Of a stretch of 64,000 bases of DNA, positions 36,293 to 44,779 are shown in pieces. Position 1 is the first letter of the stretch. Every line of letters begins with the position of its first letter. Source of the DNA: Micromonospora sp. WMMD882 (GTDB lineage Bacteria > Actinomycetota > Actinomycetes > Mycobacteriales > Micromonosporaceae); NCBI RefSeq assembly GCF_027497255.1, contig NZ_CP114903.1, positions 4,278,001 through 4,342,000 on the forward strand, given 5' to 3'. Position numbers and translations under genes: made by a program. The notes below the pieces were generated by a model, which had not been told where the DNA came from, did not search any database, and worked only from the letters and a program-made list of their open reading frames with translations.

Positions 36293-37023
36293 TCACTCCC
36301 TGCCGCCTTGGTCGACCGGCTGACGGTAGCGCAGCTCGTGCAGGTGACCTCCCTTGACCAGGACCGACACCTCGACCGGACGATGCTCCCGGGACACCAC
36401 CACCCGGAACTGCCGGAGGACCGGAACGTTGGGCGGCAGCGCCAGCAACGCCACCTCCTCCGGCGTGGGCATCCGCGCGGAGAGACGGTCGCTGTACTCG
36501 ATCATCGGGAAACCGGCGTCAGCCAACACCTTCGGCGCTCCCCCGACGATCCGCCGTCGCCCGGTCAACTCGGTGCCGGCGGCGATCGACATCGGGTAGT
36601 ACGACCAGGACAGCTCTACCGGCTCCTCGTCGTGCAGCGTCAGTCGATGCCGCAAGGCCACCCGCTCGCCCTCGGCCAACCGAAGCGCCCTCCCCACCTC
36701 GGGTGGGGGCACCGTCTCGACCACGTCGAGCAAGCGGTAGGAGTACCGGTTCCGCGCCGGGTCCTGGTACGCCGCCACCTCCACCACCAGCGGCTTCGAT
36801 CGCGTACGTAGACGCCCTTGCCGACCGCGCTGACCAGGTAGCCCTCGTCCTTGAGCGCGGCGAGCGCACGCTGGACGGTGGCCGTGGCCGCCGAGTAACG
36901 GGTGACCAGGGTGGGGATGGACGGCAGCTGCGTCCCTGGGGACAGCTCACCGGCCATGATCGCCGCCCTGATCTCGGCCGCGATCTGCTCGTGCCGGGGA
37001 CGACCGTCACCTCTGGTAGCCAC
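36293..37023 (-). pseudogene. GntR-family regulator (wHTH + UTRA), broken by a frameshift
   Basis: The winged helix (ATRGDGRPRHEQIAAEIRAA, then SPGTQLPSIPTLVTRYSAAT and KGVYVRDRS) is in the frame from 37023. The UTRA effector domain (VVETVPPPEVGRALRLAEGE, VALRHRLTLHDEEPVELSWS, then YYPMSIAAGTEL) is in another frame that is open through 36293-36810. The switch falls near 36800-36812, where one base appears to be missing. Together the parts make a normal 240-residue HutC/FarR-type regulator. Either the gene is inactive or this is a sequencing error. Confidence 0.78.
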
Positions 37024-37035
37024 TGCGCCTCCCGT

Positions 37036-37572
37036 TCAGTCGCCGATCTTCGTCTCGTACCGCAGTCGCCGACCGTCGGCCACCATGATCATCACACTGA
37101 CCTCGACCGGCGTGCCGTCCTCCGTCGTGATCAGGCGGGTCAGACCCAGCACCCAACGGTGCCCGCCGAGGGCCAGCGCCTCCCGCTCCTCAGCCGTGGG
37201 CGCACGGGCGTAGACATCCTCGACGGTACGTCCGGGTCGATAGCCCAGCTCCGCCAGCAGTGTCACCGCTCCGCCACGGATCTTCTGCGGCGTGGCCAAC
37301 GCCGTACCTCGAGCGATGGCGAGCGGGTAGTACGAGTCCGTCAGCTCGACGGGCCGATCGTCGAGCAGCATCAGCCGACGGCGCACCACGACCACCGTGC
37401 CCCGTTCCACGCCGAAGGCGGCGGCCACCTCGGCGGGGGCCGCCACTTCCGCGACCTCCAACAGCCGCTGGCTTCCGACTCCCCCACCGGCTGCCGCCTC
37501 GGCCTGCCAGGCGTCGGACGCAGCAGACGTCACGTACGGCAGGGAGACGCTCAGCCAACCCCGGTCAGCCAC
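37036..37572 (-). CDS. Stand-alone UTRA-domain (GntR/HutC-type) protein
   Basis: A 178-residue protein lacking the winged helix. GTG 37572 is fixed by a GGAGG box (37579-37583). It begins WLSVSLPYVTSAASDAW as in other short actinobacterial UTRA proteins, and continues with EVAEVAAPAEVAAAFGVERG, VELTDSYYPLAIARGTALA and the ligand-domain end LRYETKIGD. It is a paralogue of the neighbouring GntR's second half and is encoded 12 bp upstream of it, in the same direction. The IS3 element lies within about 100 bp of its start and may have displaced its promoter. Confidence 0.8.
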   Translation of the reverse strand: MADRGWLSVSLPYVTSAASDAWQAEAAAGGGVGSQRLLEVAEVAAPAEVAAAFGVERGTVVVVRRRLMLLDDRPVELTDSYYPLAIARGTALATPQKIRGGAVTLLAELGYRPGRTVEDVYARAPTAEEREALALGGHRWVLGLTRLITTEDGTPVEVSVMIMVADGRRLRYETKIGD

Positions 37573-37690
37573 GGTCAACCTCCAACTGGCGCTGATGCAC
37601 CTGGAACCTGAACCCTCTCGGTCAGGATGGCGTGAGACACCCCGTGTGAGTGGGGTGCTGACCTGCTGAGGGCGGGGATCGGAGATCCTT

Positions 37691-38131
37691 GTGTACGTGT
37701 CCACTTCATCTGGCAAGCAGCCGGCGTCCGGCGGCGGGGACCCGGCGCCGAAGCCGTCGCGGCGGGTCTTCAGCCCGGAGTACAAGCTCGCGATGGTCGC
37801 CGAGTACGAGAACGCCGCGAACGGAGAGAAGGGTGCGATCCTGCGCCGGGAAGGCTTGTACTCGTCGCACATCATCGAGTGGACACGGGCTCGGGATGCC
37901 GGGCACCTCGGCCAGGCAGGGACTCCGGATTCCGGCGCTGCGTCGGCCGGGTCGCGGGTGAAGAAGTCCGCAGAACAGATCGAGCTGGAGAAGCTGCGCC
38001 GGCAGAACGAGAAGCTGCAGGCGGATCTGAAGAAGACCCGCATTGCGTTGGACATCATGGGAAAAGCGCACGCGCTCTTGGAGGAACTCTCCGAGAGCGC
38101 GGACAACGACAACCCGCCGAGGAGATCCTGA
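37691..38131 (+). CDS. IS3-family transposase OrfA
   Basis: A 146-residue protein with the IS3 OrfA helix-turn-helix (RRVFSPEYKLAMVAEYENAA, GAILRREGLYSSHIIEWTRA) and a C-terminal leucine-zipper-like helix (IELEKLRRQNEKLQADLKKT). GTG 37691 has GGAG ten bases upstream. Confidence 0.88.
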   Translation: MYVSTSSGKQPASGGGDPAPKPSRRVFSPEYKLAMVAEYENAANGEKGAILRREGLYSSHIIEWTRARDAGHLGQAGTPDSGAASAGSRVKKSAEQIELEKLRRQNEKLQADLKKTRIALDIMGKAHALLEELSESADNDNPPRRS

Positions 38132-38136
38132 CCGCC

Positions 38137-39138
38137 GTGTTCGGGCAGTTACGCGACGCGGACATCTCCGTGCAGCGGGCGTGCGCGTTGACCGGGACAT
38201 CGCGGGCGACCTACTACCGGCGGGCGAAGCCGGTGGTCGGGCCGCGGCACGGGCCGTGGCTGCCGCGGACCCCGCCGCCGCAGGCGCTCAGCACCGCCGA
38301 GCGGGAGCGGGTCCTGGCGGTGTTGAACTCGCCTGCTTATGCCGACCTGGCGATCCCGCAGGTCTGGGCCAGGGAACTCGACGCGGGCCGCTACCACTGC
38401 TCGATGTCCACGATGTACCGCATCGCCCGCGCGGCCGGGCAGAGCCGGGAACGACGCCGGCTGGCGACCCATCCGCCCCGGGTGCGGCCGGAGCTGGTCG
38501 CGACCGGGCCGGGTCAGGTGTGGTCCTGGGACATCACCGCGTTGAAAGGACCCGTCAAAGGCGTCTGGTACCGGTGTTACGTCATGATCGACATCTACTC
38601 CCGGTACGTCACCGGGTGGCTCGTCGCGGCCGCCGAGGACGCGGTCGTCGCCCGTGACTTCCTGGCCGACGCGATCGACCGTAACGGGATCGAGCCGCAC
38701 ACCATCCACGCCGACCGCGGCGGCGCCATGGTGTCGAAACCGGTGTCGGAGATGCTCGTCGACCTCGGTGTCCTCCGCTCGCACTCCCGACCCCGGACCT
38801 CGAACGACAACCCGTACTCCGAGGCCCAGTTCAAGACTATGAAGTACGTGCCGGATTTCCCGGCCCGGTTCGGATCCCTCGCTGACGCGAGAGCCTTCTG
38901 CGACGGCTTTTTTACCGCCTATAACCACGAGCACCGGCATTCCGGGATCGGCTGGCACACCCCGGCGTCGGTGCACTACGGCACCGCCGAGCAGATCCGC
39001 GAGCACCGCCAGAACACCCTCGACGCGGCCCACGCCACCCACCCAGACCGGTTCAACCACCGGCCACGCCCACCGCAACTACCCGACCGTGCCTGGATCA
39101 ACCAGCCCACCCAACAGGACCAAACCGTCTCAATTTGA
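38137..39138 (+). CDS. IS3-family transposase OrfB (DDE integrase)
   Basis: A 333-residue catalytic subunit. The HTH-like start (SVQRACALTGTSRATYYRR) precedes the rve core with Asp in VWSWDITALKG, Asp in IHADRGGAM and Glu in NDNPYSEAQFKTMKY, so the DDE triad is complete. GTG 38137 with GAGGAG at 38119 allows independent initiation; it could equally be made as an OrfAB fusion by -1 frameshifting in the overlap. Confidence 0.9.
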   Translation: MFGQLRDADISVQRACALTGTSRATYYRRAKPVVGPRHGPWLPRTPPPQALSTAERERVLAVLNSPAYADLAIPQVWARELDAGRYHCSMSTMYRIARAAGQSRERRRLATHPPRVRPELVATGPGQVWSWDITALKGPVKGVWYRCYVMIDIYSRYVTGWLVAAAEDAVVARDFLADAIDRNGIEPHTIHADRGGAMVSKPVSEMLVDLGVLRSHSRPRTSNDNPYSEAQFKTMKYVPDFPARFGSLADARAFCDGFFTAYNHEHRHSGIGWHTPASVHYGTAEQIREHRQNTLDAAHATHPDRFNHRPRPPQLPDRAWINQPTQQDQTVSI

Positions 39139-39272
39139 CTTGACAACTACCGGAATGGGCCAAACCAGGGACAACACGGAACCAGTCCCTGCTGGCTACG
39201 GGCTGCTCGTGACCGCCACTGCACCCACCACTCGTGGGGCCAGCCATTAAGTACGCCGCGCAAGAACTCTCG

Positions 39273-39509
39273 TCAGCCGAACCGGCCGCTACGAATGCCC
39301 GCCAGGAAAGCTCTCCAGTTGGCCGCCTCGTAGACCAGCGCCGGCCCGTCAGGGTGGTGGCTGTGCCGTACGGCAACCCGGCCGGTGGCGTCACACAGCG
39401 GACCCGCCTCGACGCAGTTGCCGCTGCCGGCATCACTCTTGGTGCTGATGTGCCAGGCAACCTCGGGCAACATCCCAGGAGTCGTCGCCCTCGGCATCGT
39501 CATGATCAC
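39273..39509 (-). CDS. DUF397 domain protein
   Basis: A 78-residue protein with the DUF397 signatures GSGNCVEAGPLCDATGRVAV, RHSHHPDGPALVYEAANW and RAFLAGIRSGRFG. These partners of XRE/DUF5753 regulators are frequent in actinomycetes and several influence development or antibiotic production. The ATG overlaps the regulator's stop by 4 nt. Confidence 0.88.
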   Translation of the reverse strand: MIMTMPRATTPGMLPEVAWHISTKSDAGSGNCVEAGPLCDATGRVAVRHSHHPDGPALVYEAANWRAFLAGIRSGRFG

Positions 39510-40375
39510 TCCAGCTGGGCCGCCAGATCCTTCAGGAACGCAGCGGTACTGGCGGAAGACATCGCCGCGTCACACAGCCGATCGTACGCCGCTGCGAGTG
39601 GCGCAGCCCGATCCGCTTCGACGTAGATCGCCCCTGACGGGGTCTGCATGCACGCTGCCTGCGGGTAGGGATCGGGCATCGAGAACAGGTCGAACTGCCC
39701 GTCCGGACTGGCGTGCGCGCCCGCCTCAAAGGACAGGACACGGATGTCCACGCCCCGGCGGTCCACAAGCGAGACGAGGTGGAGGAGCTGACCTCGCATC
39801 ACCGTTCGCCCGCCGACGACTCTTCGTACCACCGCCTCGTCGATGATCGCGGAGAGCTGTACAGGTGGCTCCCGGTCGAGTAGCTGTTGCCGTGCCATAC
39901 GTAGCTCAACCCAGCGCTCGACCTGCTCCTCACTGGCGTTACCGTGAGCCGCTCGGATAACGGAAACGGCATACTCGCGCGTTTGCAGCAGACCTGGCAC
40001 AGCCACCGGCTGGAAGTAGGAGACGCCGGTGGCGCGGCTCTCCATCCAGATGCGGTCGATCAGCGAGCCGGTGACGTCGCCCGCGTAGCCGTCCCACCAG
40101 CCCTTACGAAAGAGCTCGCTGCTCATCGTCTTGAGGTCGTCGCGTCGCTTGGGATCGTCGACTCCGCAGATGTCCAGGTAGGCGAGCACCTCGGGTACCC
40201 GCGCCGGCAATAGTCCGCTCTCGAAACGGCTGACCGTCGAGGCGTTGCGACGTACGTACTCGGCCACCTCCTTGAGGGTCAGCCCTGCCCGCTCGCGCAT
40301 TTCGCGCAGCTCGTTGCCCAGCCACTGTGCGCGCAGCGTCGGTCCACGCTGGTCGGTCAAAGTCCACCTCGACAC
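39506..40375 (-). CDS. XRE-family regulator with DUF5753 domain
   Basis: A 289-residue protein. The N-terminal HTH is LGNELREMRERAGLTLKEVA to VRRNASTVSRFESG (about residues 19-53). The DUF5753 ligand-type domain contains YFQPVAVPGLLQTREYAVSV, RMARQQLLDREPPVQLSAII and the SFEAGAHASPDGQFDLFSMP block. It is paired with the DUF397 gene, a widespread WhiJ/AbaA-like module. Confidence 0.92.
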   Translation of the reverse strand: MSRWTLTDQRGPTLRAQWLGNELREMRERAGLTLKEVAEYVRRNASTVSRFESGLLPARVPEVLAYLDICGVDDPKRRDDLKTMSSELFRKGWWDGYAGDVTGSLIDRIWMESRATGVSYFQPVAVPGLLQTREYAVSVIRAAHGNASEEQVERWVELRMARQQLLDREPPVQLSAIIDEAVVRRVVGGRTVMRGQLLHLVSLVDRRGVDIRVLSFEAGAHASPDGQFDLFSMPDPYPQAACMQTPSGAIYVEADRAAPLAAAYDRLCDAAMSSASTAAFLKDLAAQLE

Positions 40376-40786
40376 GGTTGGAAAAAATCCTGCTACGCAT
40401 TATTGCCAAACAACCCTCAATCCTGCAATGCTCTCGGTGCCCCAAAAGTCACCGAAAGTGATCAAGGGTGGCACGAAGAAGGCCGGGGCGGGTGCTGTGC
40501 TTGGCGGCCTCGTACCCGTCCCGGCCTGAGAAGCCGAACGGGAGCAGCCACGCTGGACCGCGCCCGGGGATCGACTCCCCTCCTGTCTACCACCCGAAGG
40601 TGACAGTGGCGTGCCCGGCGTGCCCGCTCCCCGTCCCCGGCCGCGCAGCGGCGCGCACCTCCGGCAGCGCCGCGCCGGCCACCGGGGGCGGGCGTACGGC
40701 ATCGCGCCGCGCGCCGACCGCGCTCCCCCGTGGTCGCCGCGCCGGCCGTACGCCCGCCCCCGCCGCAGCGGCAGGGAGGAAAGCCG
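40376..40786. other. Intergenic region between divergent XRE and small Cys-protein genes
   Basis: This 411-bp stretch shows no supported gene. Its left part (40380-40460) is AT-richer and should hold the XRE promoter. A GGGGATCGACTCCCC hairpin near 40565 recalls a tRNA T-arm but the rest of a tRNA is absent. Confidence 0.5.
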
Positions 40787-41155
40787 ATGGGTGTCTACCA
40801 GTCCATGCGCCGATCGTCCGACCGGGACGAGGCGGACGCGCGGTCCGAGTCGGACGCGCGGTCCGAGTCGGACGCGCGGTCGGCGCGCGCCGTGCTCGCC
40901 GGGCACGTACCCGATGGGGAGAGCGGCCTCTGCGCGGCCTGTCTCGAACCGTCGCCGTGCCGGCCGGCGAACGCGGCGGCGAACCGGCTGGTCGAGCTGG
41001 GTCGGCCGGTGCTGCCGGACGATCCGCCGCGCCGGCCCGCCGGGTGGCGCAGCCGGTGGTTTCCGCACCGCCGGGGCCGGTACCGGACGGCGCCGCTGCT
41101 CACCCACGTCTGGCGGCTGCGGCTCGGGGCGTCCGTCGTCGGGGTCGCCGCGTGA
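40787..41155 (+). CDS. Small actinobacterial protein of unknown function with CxxC-type motif
   Basis: A 122-residue protein starting at ATG 40787 behind GGGAGGA. Residues 17-33 are three copies of DARSES encoded by an 18-bp tandem repeat (about 40835-40885). The middle holds a Cys cluster (GLCAACLEPSPCRPANAAAN), and the C-terminus is basic. The Cys spacing (CxxC-x5-C) resembles that of the partner downstream. Function unknown. Confidence 0.65.
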   Translation: MGVYQSMRRSSDRDEADARSESDARSESDARSARAVLAGHVPDGESGLCAACLEPSPCRPANAAANRLVELGRPVLPDDPPRRPAGWRSRWFPHRRGRYRTAPLLTHVWRLRLGASVVGVAA

Positions 41156-41445
41156 GCCGGCGGCGACCGGCCGCCGGGCCGCGCCGGGGCGACGGCAACG
41201 GCAAGGGCGACGGCGGTACGCCGGAGCGGCACGTTCCGGTCCGGCCGGGGTGGACGTGTGCCGGGTGCGCCGCCGACTGGCCCTGCCCGGACCGGCGTGG
41301 CCGCCTGCTGGTCGAGTACGCGGGCGACCGGATCGCCCTGTCGATGTTGCTGGCCTCCTACCTGTCCGACGCCGTCGCCGACCTGCCCGGGACGCCTCCG
41401 CCGGAGTTGTACCGCCGTTTCCTCGGCTGGCCGCGCCGTCGGTGA
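41152..41445 (+). CDS. Small Cys-containing protein, often labelled flavin reductase-like in this group
   Basis: A 97-residue protein overlapping the preceding stop (GTGA). It carries the motif GWTCAGCAADWPCPDRRGRL and ends with a helical region (RIALSMLLASYLSDAVADLP, then PELYRRFLGWPRR). The CxxC-x5-C spacing parallels the upstream protein, suggesting they share a zinc- or partner-binding fold. I do not see flavin reductase motifs, so that label is doubtful. Confidence 0.65.
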   Translation: MSRRRPAAGPRRGDGNGKGDGGTPERHVPVRPGWTCAGCAADWPCPDRRGRLLVEYAGDRIALSMLLASYLSDAVADLPGTPPPELYRRFLGWPRRR

Positions 41446-41556
41446 ACCGGCCCACTGCCGCACCCGCCCGACCTTGTTGCCATGATGTCGCTGTTGCAGT
41501 GTGTTTGCAGGAGTGGCTAGCGTCGGGGTGGCCTGGCGGGACGGGTGGGGTGGACG

Positions 41557-42579
41557 ATGCGGCGATCAGGCCGGGTGGTGGGCGCGCTGCTGGCGGCGGC
41601 CCTGGTGGTCACCGGGTGCGGGTCCGGGCCGGGTGACGACGACCCCGCCGCCCCGGGCGGGGCGGAGGCCGCCGCCGGGTTCCCGGTGACGGTGACGAAC
41701 TGCGGCCGTACGTTGACCTTCGACGCCCCGCCGAGCCGGGTGGTCACCGGCTACCAGCCGGTGCTGGAGACGCTGCTCGCCCTCGGCCTTCAGGACCGGA
41801 TCGTGGGCCGGGTCAACTTCTCCGAGAACGGTCCGGACGGCTTCCTGCCCGGCCAGAAGGAGCTGTACGAGCGGATCCCGCAGCTCTCCGACTCGATCGC
41901 GTTCCCCGCCCGGGAGGTGCTGCTGGCCCAGGACGCCGACCTGGTGATCAGTGAGGGCTGGTACAACTTCGAGGCCAGCCGGGGCGAGGCCACCATCGAC
42001 GAGTTGACCGCCGCCGGCACGCCCGTGTTCCTCACCGGTGGCTGGTGCGACGACGCCGGGCAGCGGAAGTTCCAGCTCGCCGACACGCTGCGGGACGTCC
42101 GGGAGCTGGGCCGGATCTTCGGCGTACCGGAGCGGGCCGAGCAGGTGGTGGCCGAGATGCAGAAGATCCTCGACGAGGTACGGGCGGCGGTGGCGGGCCG
42201 GCCGGCGGTGCCGGTGCTGGCCACCGACGGCGGGGCCGGCCCGGTACGGGCGTACGGCGGGGCGGGCCTGACCCAGCAGTTGATCGAGGCGGCCGGCGGG
42301 GTCAACGTGCTGGCCGGCGTCCGCGACGACCTGATCGAGGTCGGGGTGGAGCAGGTCGCGGCGACCGAGCCGACGGCGATCATCGTCACCGACTATCTTC
42401 CCGGGCCGACGGCCGCCGAGAAGTTCGCCACCGTGGCGGCGATCGTGCCGGAGTCCCCCGCCGCGAAGGACAAGCGCTACCTGCCGCTGCCGGCCGCCGG
42501 GCAGCACCCGGGCTACCGCAACATCCTGACCCTGCGGCAGGTCGCGGCGTTCCTGCATCCCGACGCCTTCCCGGGATGA
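41557..42579 (+). CDS. FeCT/FecB-type ABC transporter substrate-binding lipoprotein
   Basis: A 340-residue lipoprotein with lipobox VVTGCGSG (Cys about 22) and a periplasmic-binding fold (PPSRVVTGYQPVLETLLALG, AQDADLVISEGWYNFEASRG, VAATEPTAIIVTDYLPG). It belongs to the family that binds Fe(III)-siderophores, cobalamin and similar chelates; actinobacterial relatives are sometimes named putative F420-0 transporters. It starts a three-gene importer and is followed by the candidate RiPP operon in the same direction, so it might take up the product complexed with metal (inference). Confidence 0.85.
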   Translation: MRRSGRVVGALLAAALVVTGCGSGPGDDDPAAPGGAEAAAGFPVTVTNCGRTLTFDAPPSRVVTGYQPVLETLLALGLQDRIVGRVNFSENGPDGFLPGQKELYERIPQLSDSIAFPAREVLLAQDADLVISEGWYNFEASRGEATIDELTAAGTPVFLTGGWCDDAGQRKFQLADTLRDVRELGRIFGVPERAEQVVAEMQKILDEVRAAVAGRPAVPVLATDGGAGPVRAYGGAGLTQQLIEAAGGVNVLAGVRDDLIEVGVEQVAATEPTAIIVTDYLPGPTAAEKFATVAAIVPESPAAKDKRYLPLPAAGQHPGYRNILTLRQVAAFLHPDAFPG

Positions 42580-43613
42580 CCGGACGGCGACGCTACCCGC
42601 TGGTGCTCACCGCCGGCGTCACGCTGCTGGTGGTGGCGACGGTCGGGTCGGTGCTGGTCGGGTCGGTGTGGATTCCGCCGGCCCGGGTGGCGGGCGTGGT
42701 CGCCGACCATCTGCTGCCCGGCGTCACCGGCAGCCCGGCCGACGCGGTGCAGGACCGGATCGTCTGGCAGTACCGGCTGCCCCGGGCCGGGTTGGCGATC
42801 CTGGCCGGGGCGGGGCTGGCCGTGGTCGGGGCGGTCCTACAGGCCGTGGTCCGCAACCCGTTGGCCGATCCGTTCCTGCTCGGCGCCTCCTCCGGGGCGT
42901 CGTTCGGGGCCGTCCTGGTGATCGTCTCCGGGGCCGCCCTGGGTGGGCTCGGTCTGTCCGCCGCCGCGTTCCTGGGCGCGTTGGCGGCGATGGTGCTGGT
43001 GTACGTGCTGGCCCGGGCCGGGGGTCGGCTCACCCCCGGCCGGCTGATCCTGGCCGGGGTGGCGTTGGCGTACCTGTTCCAGGCCGGCTACTCGTTCCTG
43101 TTGCAGAAGGCGGACGCGGCGCGGGCCGCCCAGTCGGCGCTGTTCTGGCTGCTGGGCAGCCTGGCCGGGGCCCGCTGGCACAACCTGGGCCTGCCGGCGC
43201 TGGCGCTCGTGGTGGGGCTGACGGCGTTGCTGCTGCGCTGGCGGGCGTTGAACGCGGTCAGCGCCGGCGAGGAGGTGGCCGTCTCGCTCGGGGTGGCGGC
43301 GCACCGGCTCCGGGCGGAGGTGTTCGTGCTGACCTCGCTGCTGACCGGGGTGCTGGTGGCGGTGACCGGGGCGATCGCGTTCGTCGGGCTGATCGTGCCG
43401 CACGTGGCGCGGATGCTGGTCGGGGCCGACCATCGGCGGGTGCTGCCGGTGGCGGCGCTGCTCGGGGCCGGGTTCCTCCAGGCGGTGGACATCACCGCCC
43501 GGCTGTTGGACGCCCCGCAGGAGTTGCCGCTGTCGGTGGTGACGGCGGTGTTCGGGGTGCCGTTCTTCCTGTGGCTGCTGCGCCGCCGCGACACGGCCCG
43601 GGTGGTGTCGTGA
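42576..43613 (+). CDS. FecCD-type ABC transporter permease
   Basis: A 345-residue permease with about nine to ten membrane helices and the family features YRLPRAGLAILAGAGLAVVG, AVLQAVVRNPLADPFLLGAS and the cytoplasmic coupling segment GAIAFVGLIVPHVARMLVG. ATG overlaps the previous stop by 4 nt. Confidence 0.92.
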   Translation: MTGRRRYPLVLTAGVTLLVVATVGSVLVGSVWIPPARVAGVVADHLLPGVTGSPADAVQDRIVWQYRLPRAGLAILAGAGLAVVGAVLQAVVRNPLADPFLLGASSGASFGAVLVIVSGAALGGLGLSAAAFLGALAAMVLVYVLARAGGRLTPGRLILAGVALAYLFQAGYSFLLQKADAARAAQSALFWLLGSLAGARWHNLGLPALALVVGLTALLLRWRALNAVSAGEEVAVSLGVAAHRLRAEVFVLTSLLTGVLVAVTGAIAFVGLIVPHVARMLVGADHRRVLPVAALLGAGFLQAVDITARLLDAPQELPLSVVTAVFGVPFFLWLLRRRDTARVVS

Positions 43614-44419
43614 ACCTGCGGTTGGCCGGGGTGACGGTGGCGTTGGACGGCCGCCCGGTGTTGCGCGGTCTGGACGTCGAGGTGCCGACCGGCGGGTTCG
43701 TCGGGGTGGTCGGGCCGAACGGCAGCGGCAAGTCGACGTTGATCAGGGCCGTCTACCGGGCGGTGCGGCCGTCGGCGGGCGGCGTGCACGTCGGCGGGGA
43801 CGACGTGTGGGCGGTGTCGGCGCGGGAGTCCGCCCGGCGGACCGCCGTGGTGGCCCAGCACGGCGGCGAGGCGGGCGAGTTCACCGTGGCGGAGACGGTG
43901 GCGATGGGCCGTACGCCGCACAAGCGGCTGTTCGACGCGGACACGGCGGCGGACCGGGAGGTGTGCGCGCGGGCGTTGGCCCGGGTCGGGTTGGCCGGGC
44001 TGGCCGACCGCCCGCTCTCCACGTTGTCCGGTGGGGAGCGGCAGCGGGTGACGATCGCGCGGGCGTTGGCGCAGCAGGCGCCGCTGCTGCTGCTCGACGA
44101 ACCGACCAACCACCTGGACGTACGGCACCAGTACGAGATCCTGGCGTTGGTGCGTTCGTTGGGGGTGACCGTGCTCGCCGCGTTGCACGACCTCGATCTG
44201 GCCGTGCAGTTCTGTGACGCGCTGTACGTGCTGCGGGCCGGGCGGGTCGTCGCGGCCGGGCCGCCGGGTGAGGTGTTGACGCCGGATCTGGTGCGGGACG
44301 TGTTCGGGGTGGACGCCCACCTGCTGGCGCACCCGGTCACCGGCCGGTTGCGTCTGCTGCTGTCCCATCGGCCGGCAGGTGACGATCCGGCCGGCGCGCC
44401 GCCCGGCGTCCGCTCGTGA
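43610..44419 (+). CDS. FeCT-type ABC transporter ATP-binding protein
   Basis: A 269-residue ATPase with Walker A GPNGSGKSTL, Q-loop VVAQHG, signature LSGGERQRVTIARAL, Walker B LLLLDEPTNHLD and switch His in ALHDLDLAVQF. GTG 43610 overlaps the permease stop by 4 nt, completing a coupled three-gene importer. Confidence 0.94.
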   Translation: MNLRLAGVTVALDGRPVLRGLDVEVPTGGFVGVVGPNGSGKSTLIRAVYRAVRPSAGGVHVGGDDVWAVSARESARRTAVVAQHGGEAGEFTVAETVAMGRTPHKRLFDADTAADREVCARALARVGLAGLADRPLSTLSGGERQRVTIARALAQQAPLLLLDEPTNHLDVRHQYEILALVRSLGVTVLAALHDLDLAVQFCDALYVLRAGRVVAAGPPGEVLTPDLVRDVFGVDAHLLAHPVTGRLRLLLSHRPAGDDPAGAPPGVRS

Positions 44420-44649
44420 GTGGACCGTCTCCGATCACGACCGCCCGGTTCCCGGTGGTGACCTGCCTCACAGTCGCCCACTCTCCACCATCTGCAACTT
44501 CCACGCTCCTGCCACTCCTTGGCAACAAGATTCGCCGTCGGTAGTCTCCTGATCACCGCAGGCTTCGATGTCCCCTCCGCCTCCACGCCGGCAGAGGCGG
44601 GTCGGGGACGGCCAGAGAGCCGTGCCCGTCGAAGGAAGGAGGTGGCCCC

Positions 44650-44712
44650 ATGGCGTTCGAGGTCGTGATCGTCGAGAGCGACGAGGAGCTGCTGCACCAC
44701 CCGTCCGTCTGA
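44650..44712 (+). CDS. Candidate RiPP precursor of 20 residues
   Basis: ATG 44650 lies 8 nt after GGAGG in the run GGAAGGAGG, one of the best ribosome binding sites of the window, and encodes MAFEVVIVESDEELLHHPSV followed by a stop. It is the first gene of an operon encoding a SagB-like oxidoreductase, a JmjC oxygenase, a methyltransferase and an exporter, and a strong hairpin follows it at once, as is common after RiPP precursor genes. The likely core is the C-terminal HHPSV or a slightly longer part; the acidic ESDEELL would be the recognition region. It is not related to a precursor family I know. Confidence 0.65.
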   Translation: MAFEVVIVESDEELLHHPSV

Positions 44713-44721
44713 CACCCGACC

Positions 44722-44755
44722 GGGCCGGGCGCGGCCGTGTCGCCGCGCCCGGCCC
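44722..44755 (+). terminator. Perfect 14-bp-stem hairpin between precursor and maturation genes
   Basis: GGGCCGGGCGCGGC (44722-44735) pairs with GCCGCGCCCGGCCC (44742-44755) around 6 nt. It starts 10 nt after the 20-codon ORF. Partial termination or RNA stabilisation here would give more precursor than enzymes. Confidence 0.85.
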
Positions 44756-44779
44756 TCCGCGCCGGAAGGGCTTTCGAGA

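Larger units (their letters stand above)
37691..39138 (+). mobile_element. IS3-family insertion sequence (coding part; ends not resolved)
   Basis: Two transposase frames in the classic IS3 arrangement, orfB in the -1 frame relative to orfA. The element must begin between 37584 and 37690, since the UTRA gene's ribosome binding site at 37579 is intact, and end between 39139 and 39272. I could not find convincing terminal inverted repeats or a target duplication by eye. Confidence 0.85.

Noticed and set aside
37573..38112. N-terminal extension of the UTRA protein through the IS3 left end
   Set aside because: The GGAGG box before GTG 37572 and the family N-terminus show the gene starts there; the extension is antisense to orfA.
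40560..40600. Possible tRNA or attachment site (GGGGATCGACTCCCC followed by CTACCA)
   Set aside because: Only a T-arm-like hairpin is present; no acceptor, D or anticodon arms can be folded and the loop is not TTCGANN.
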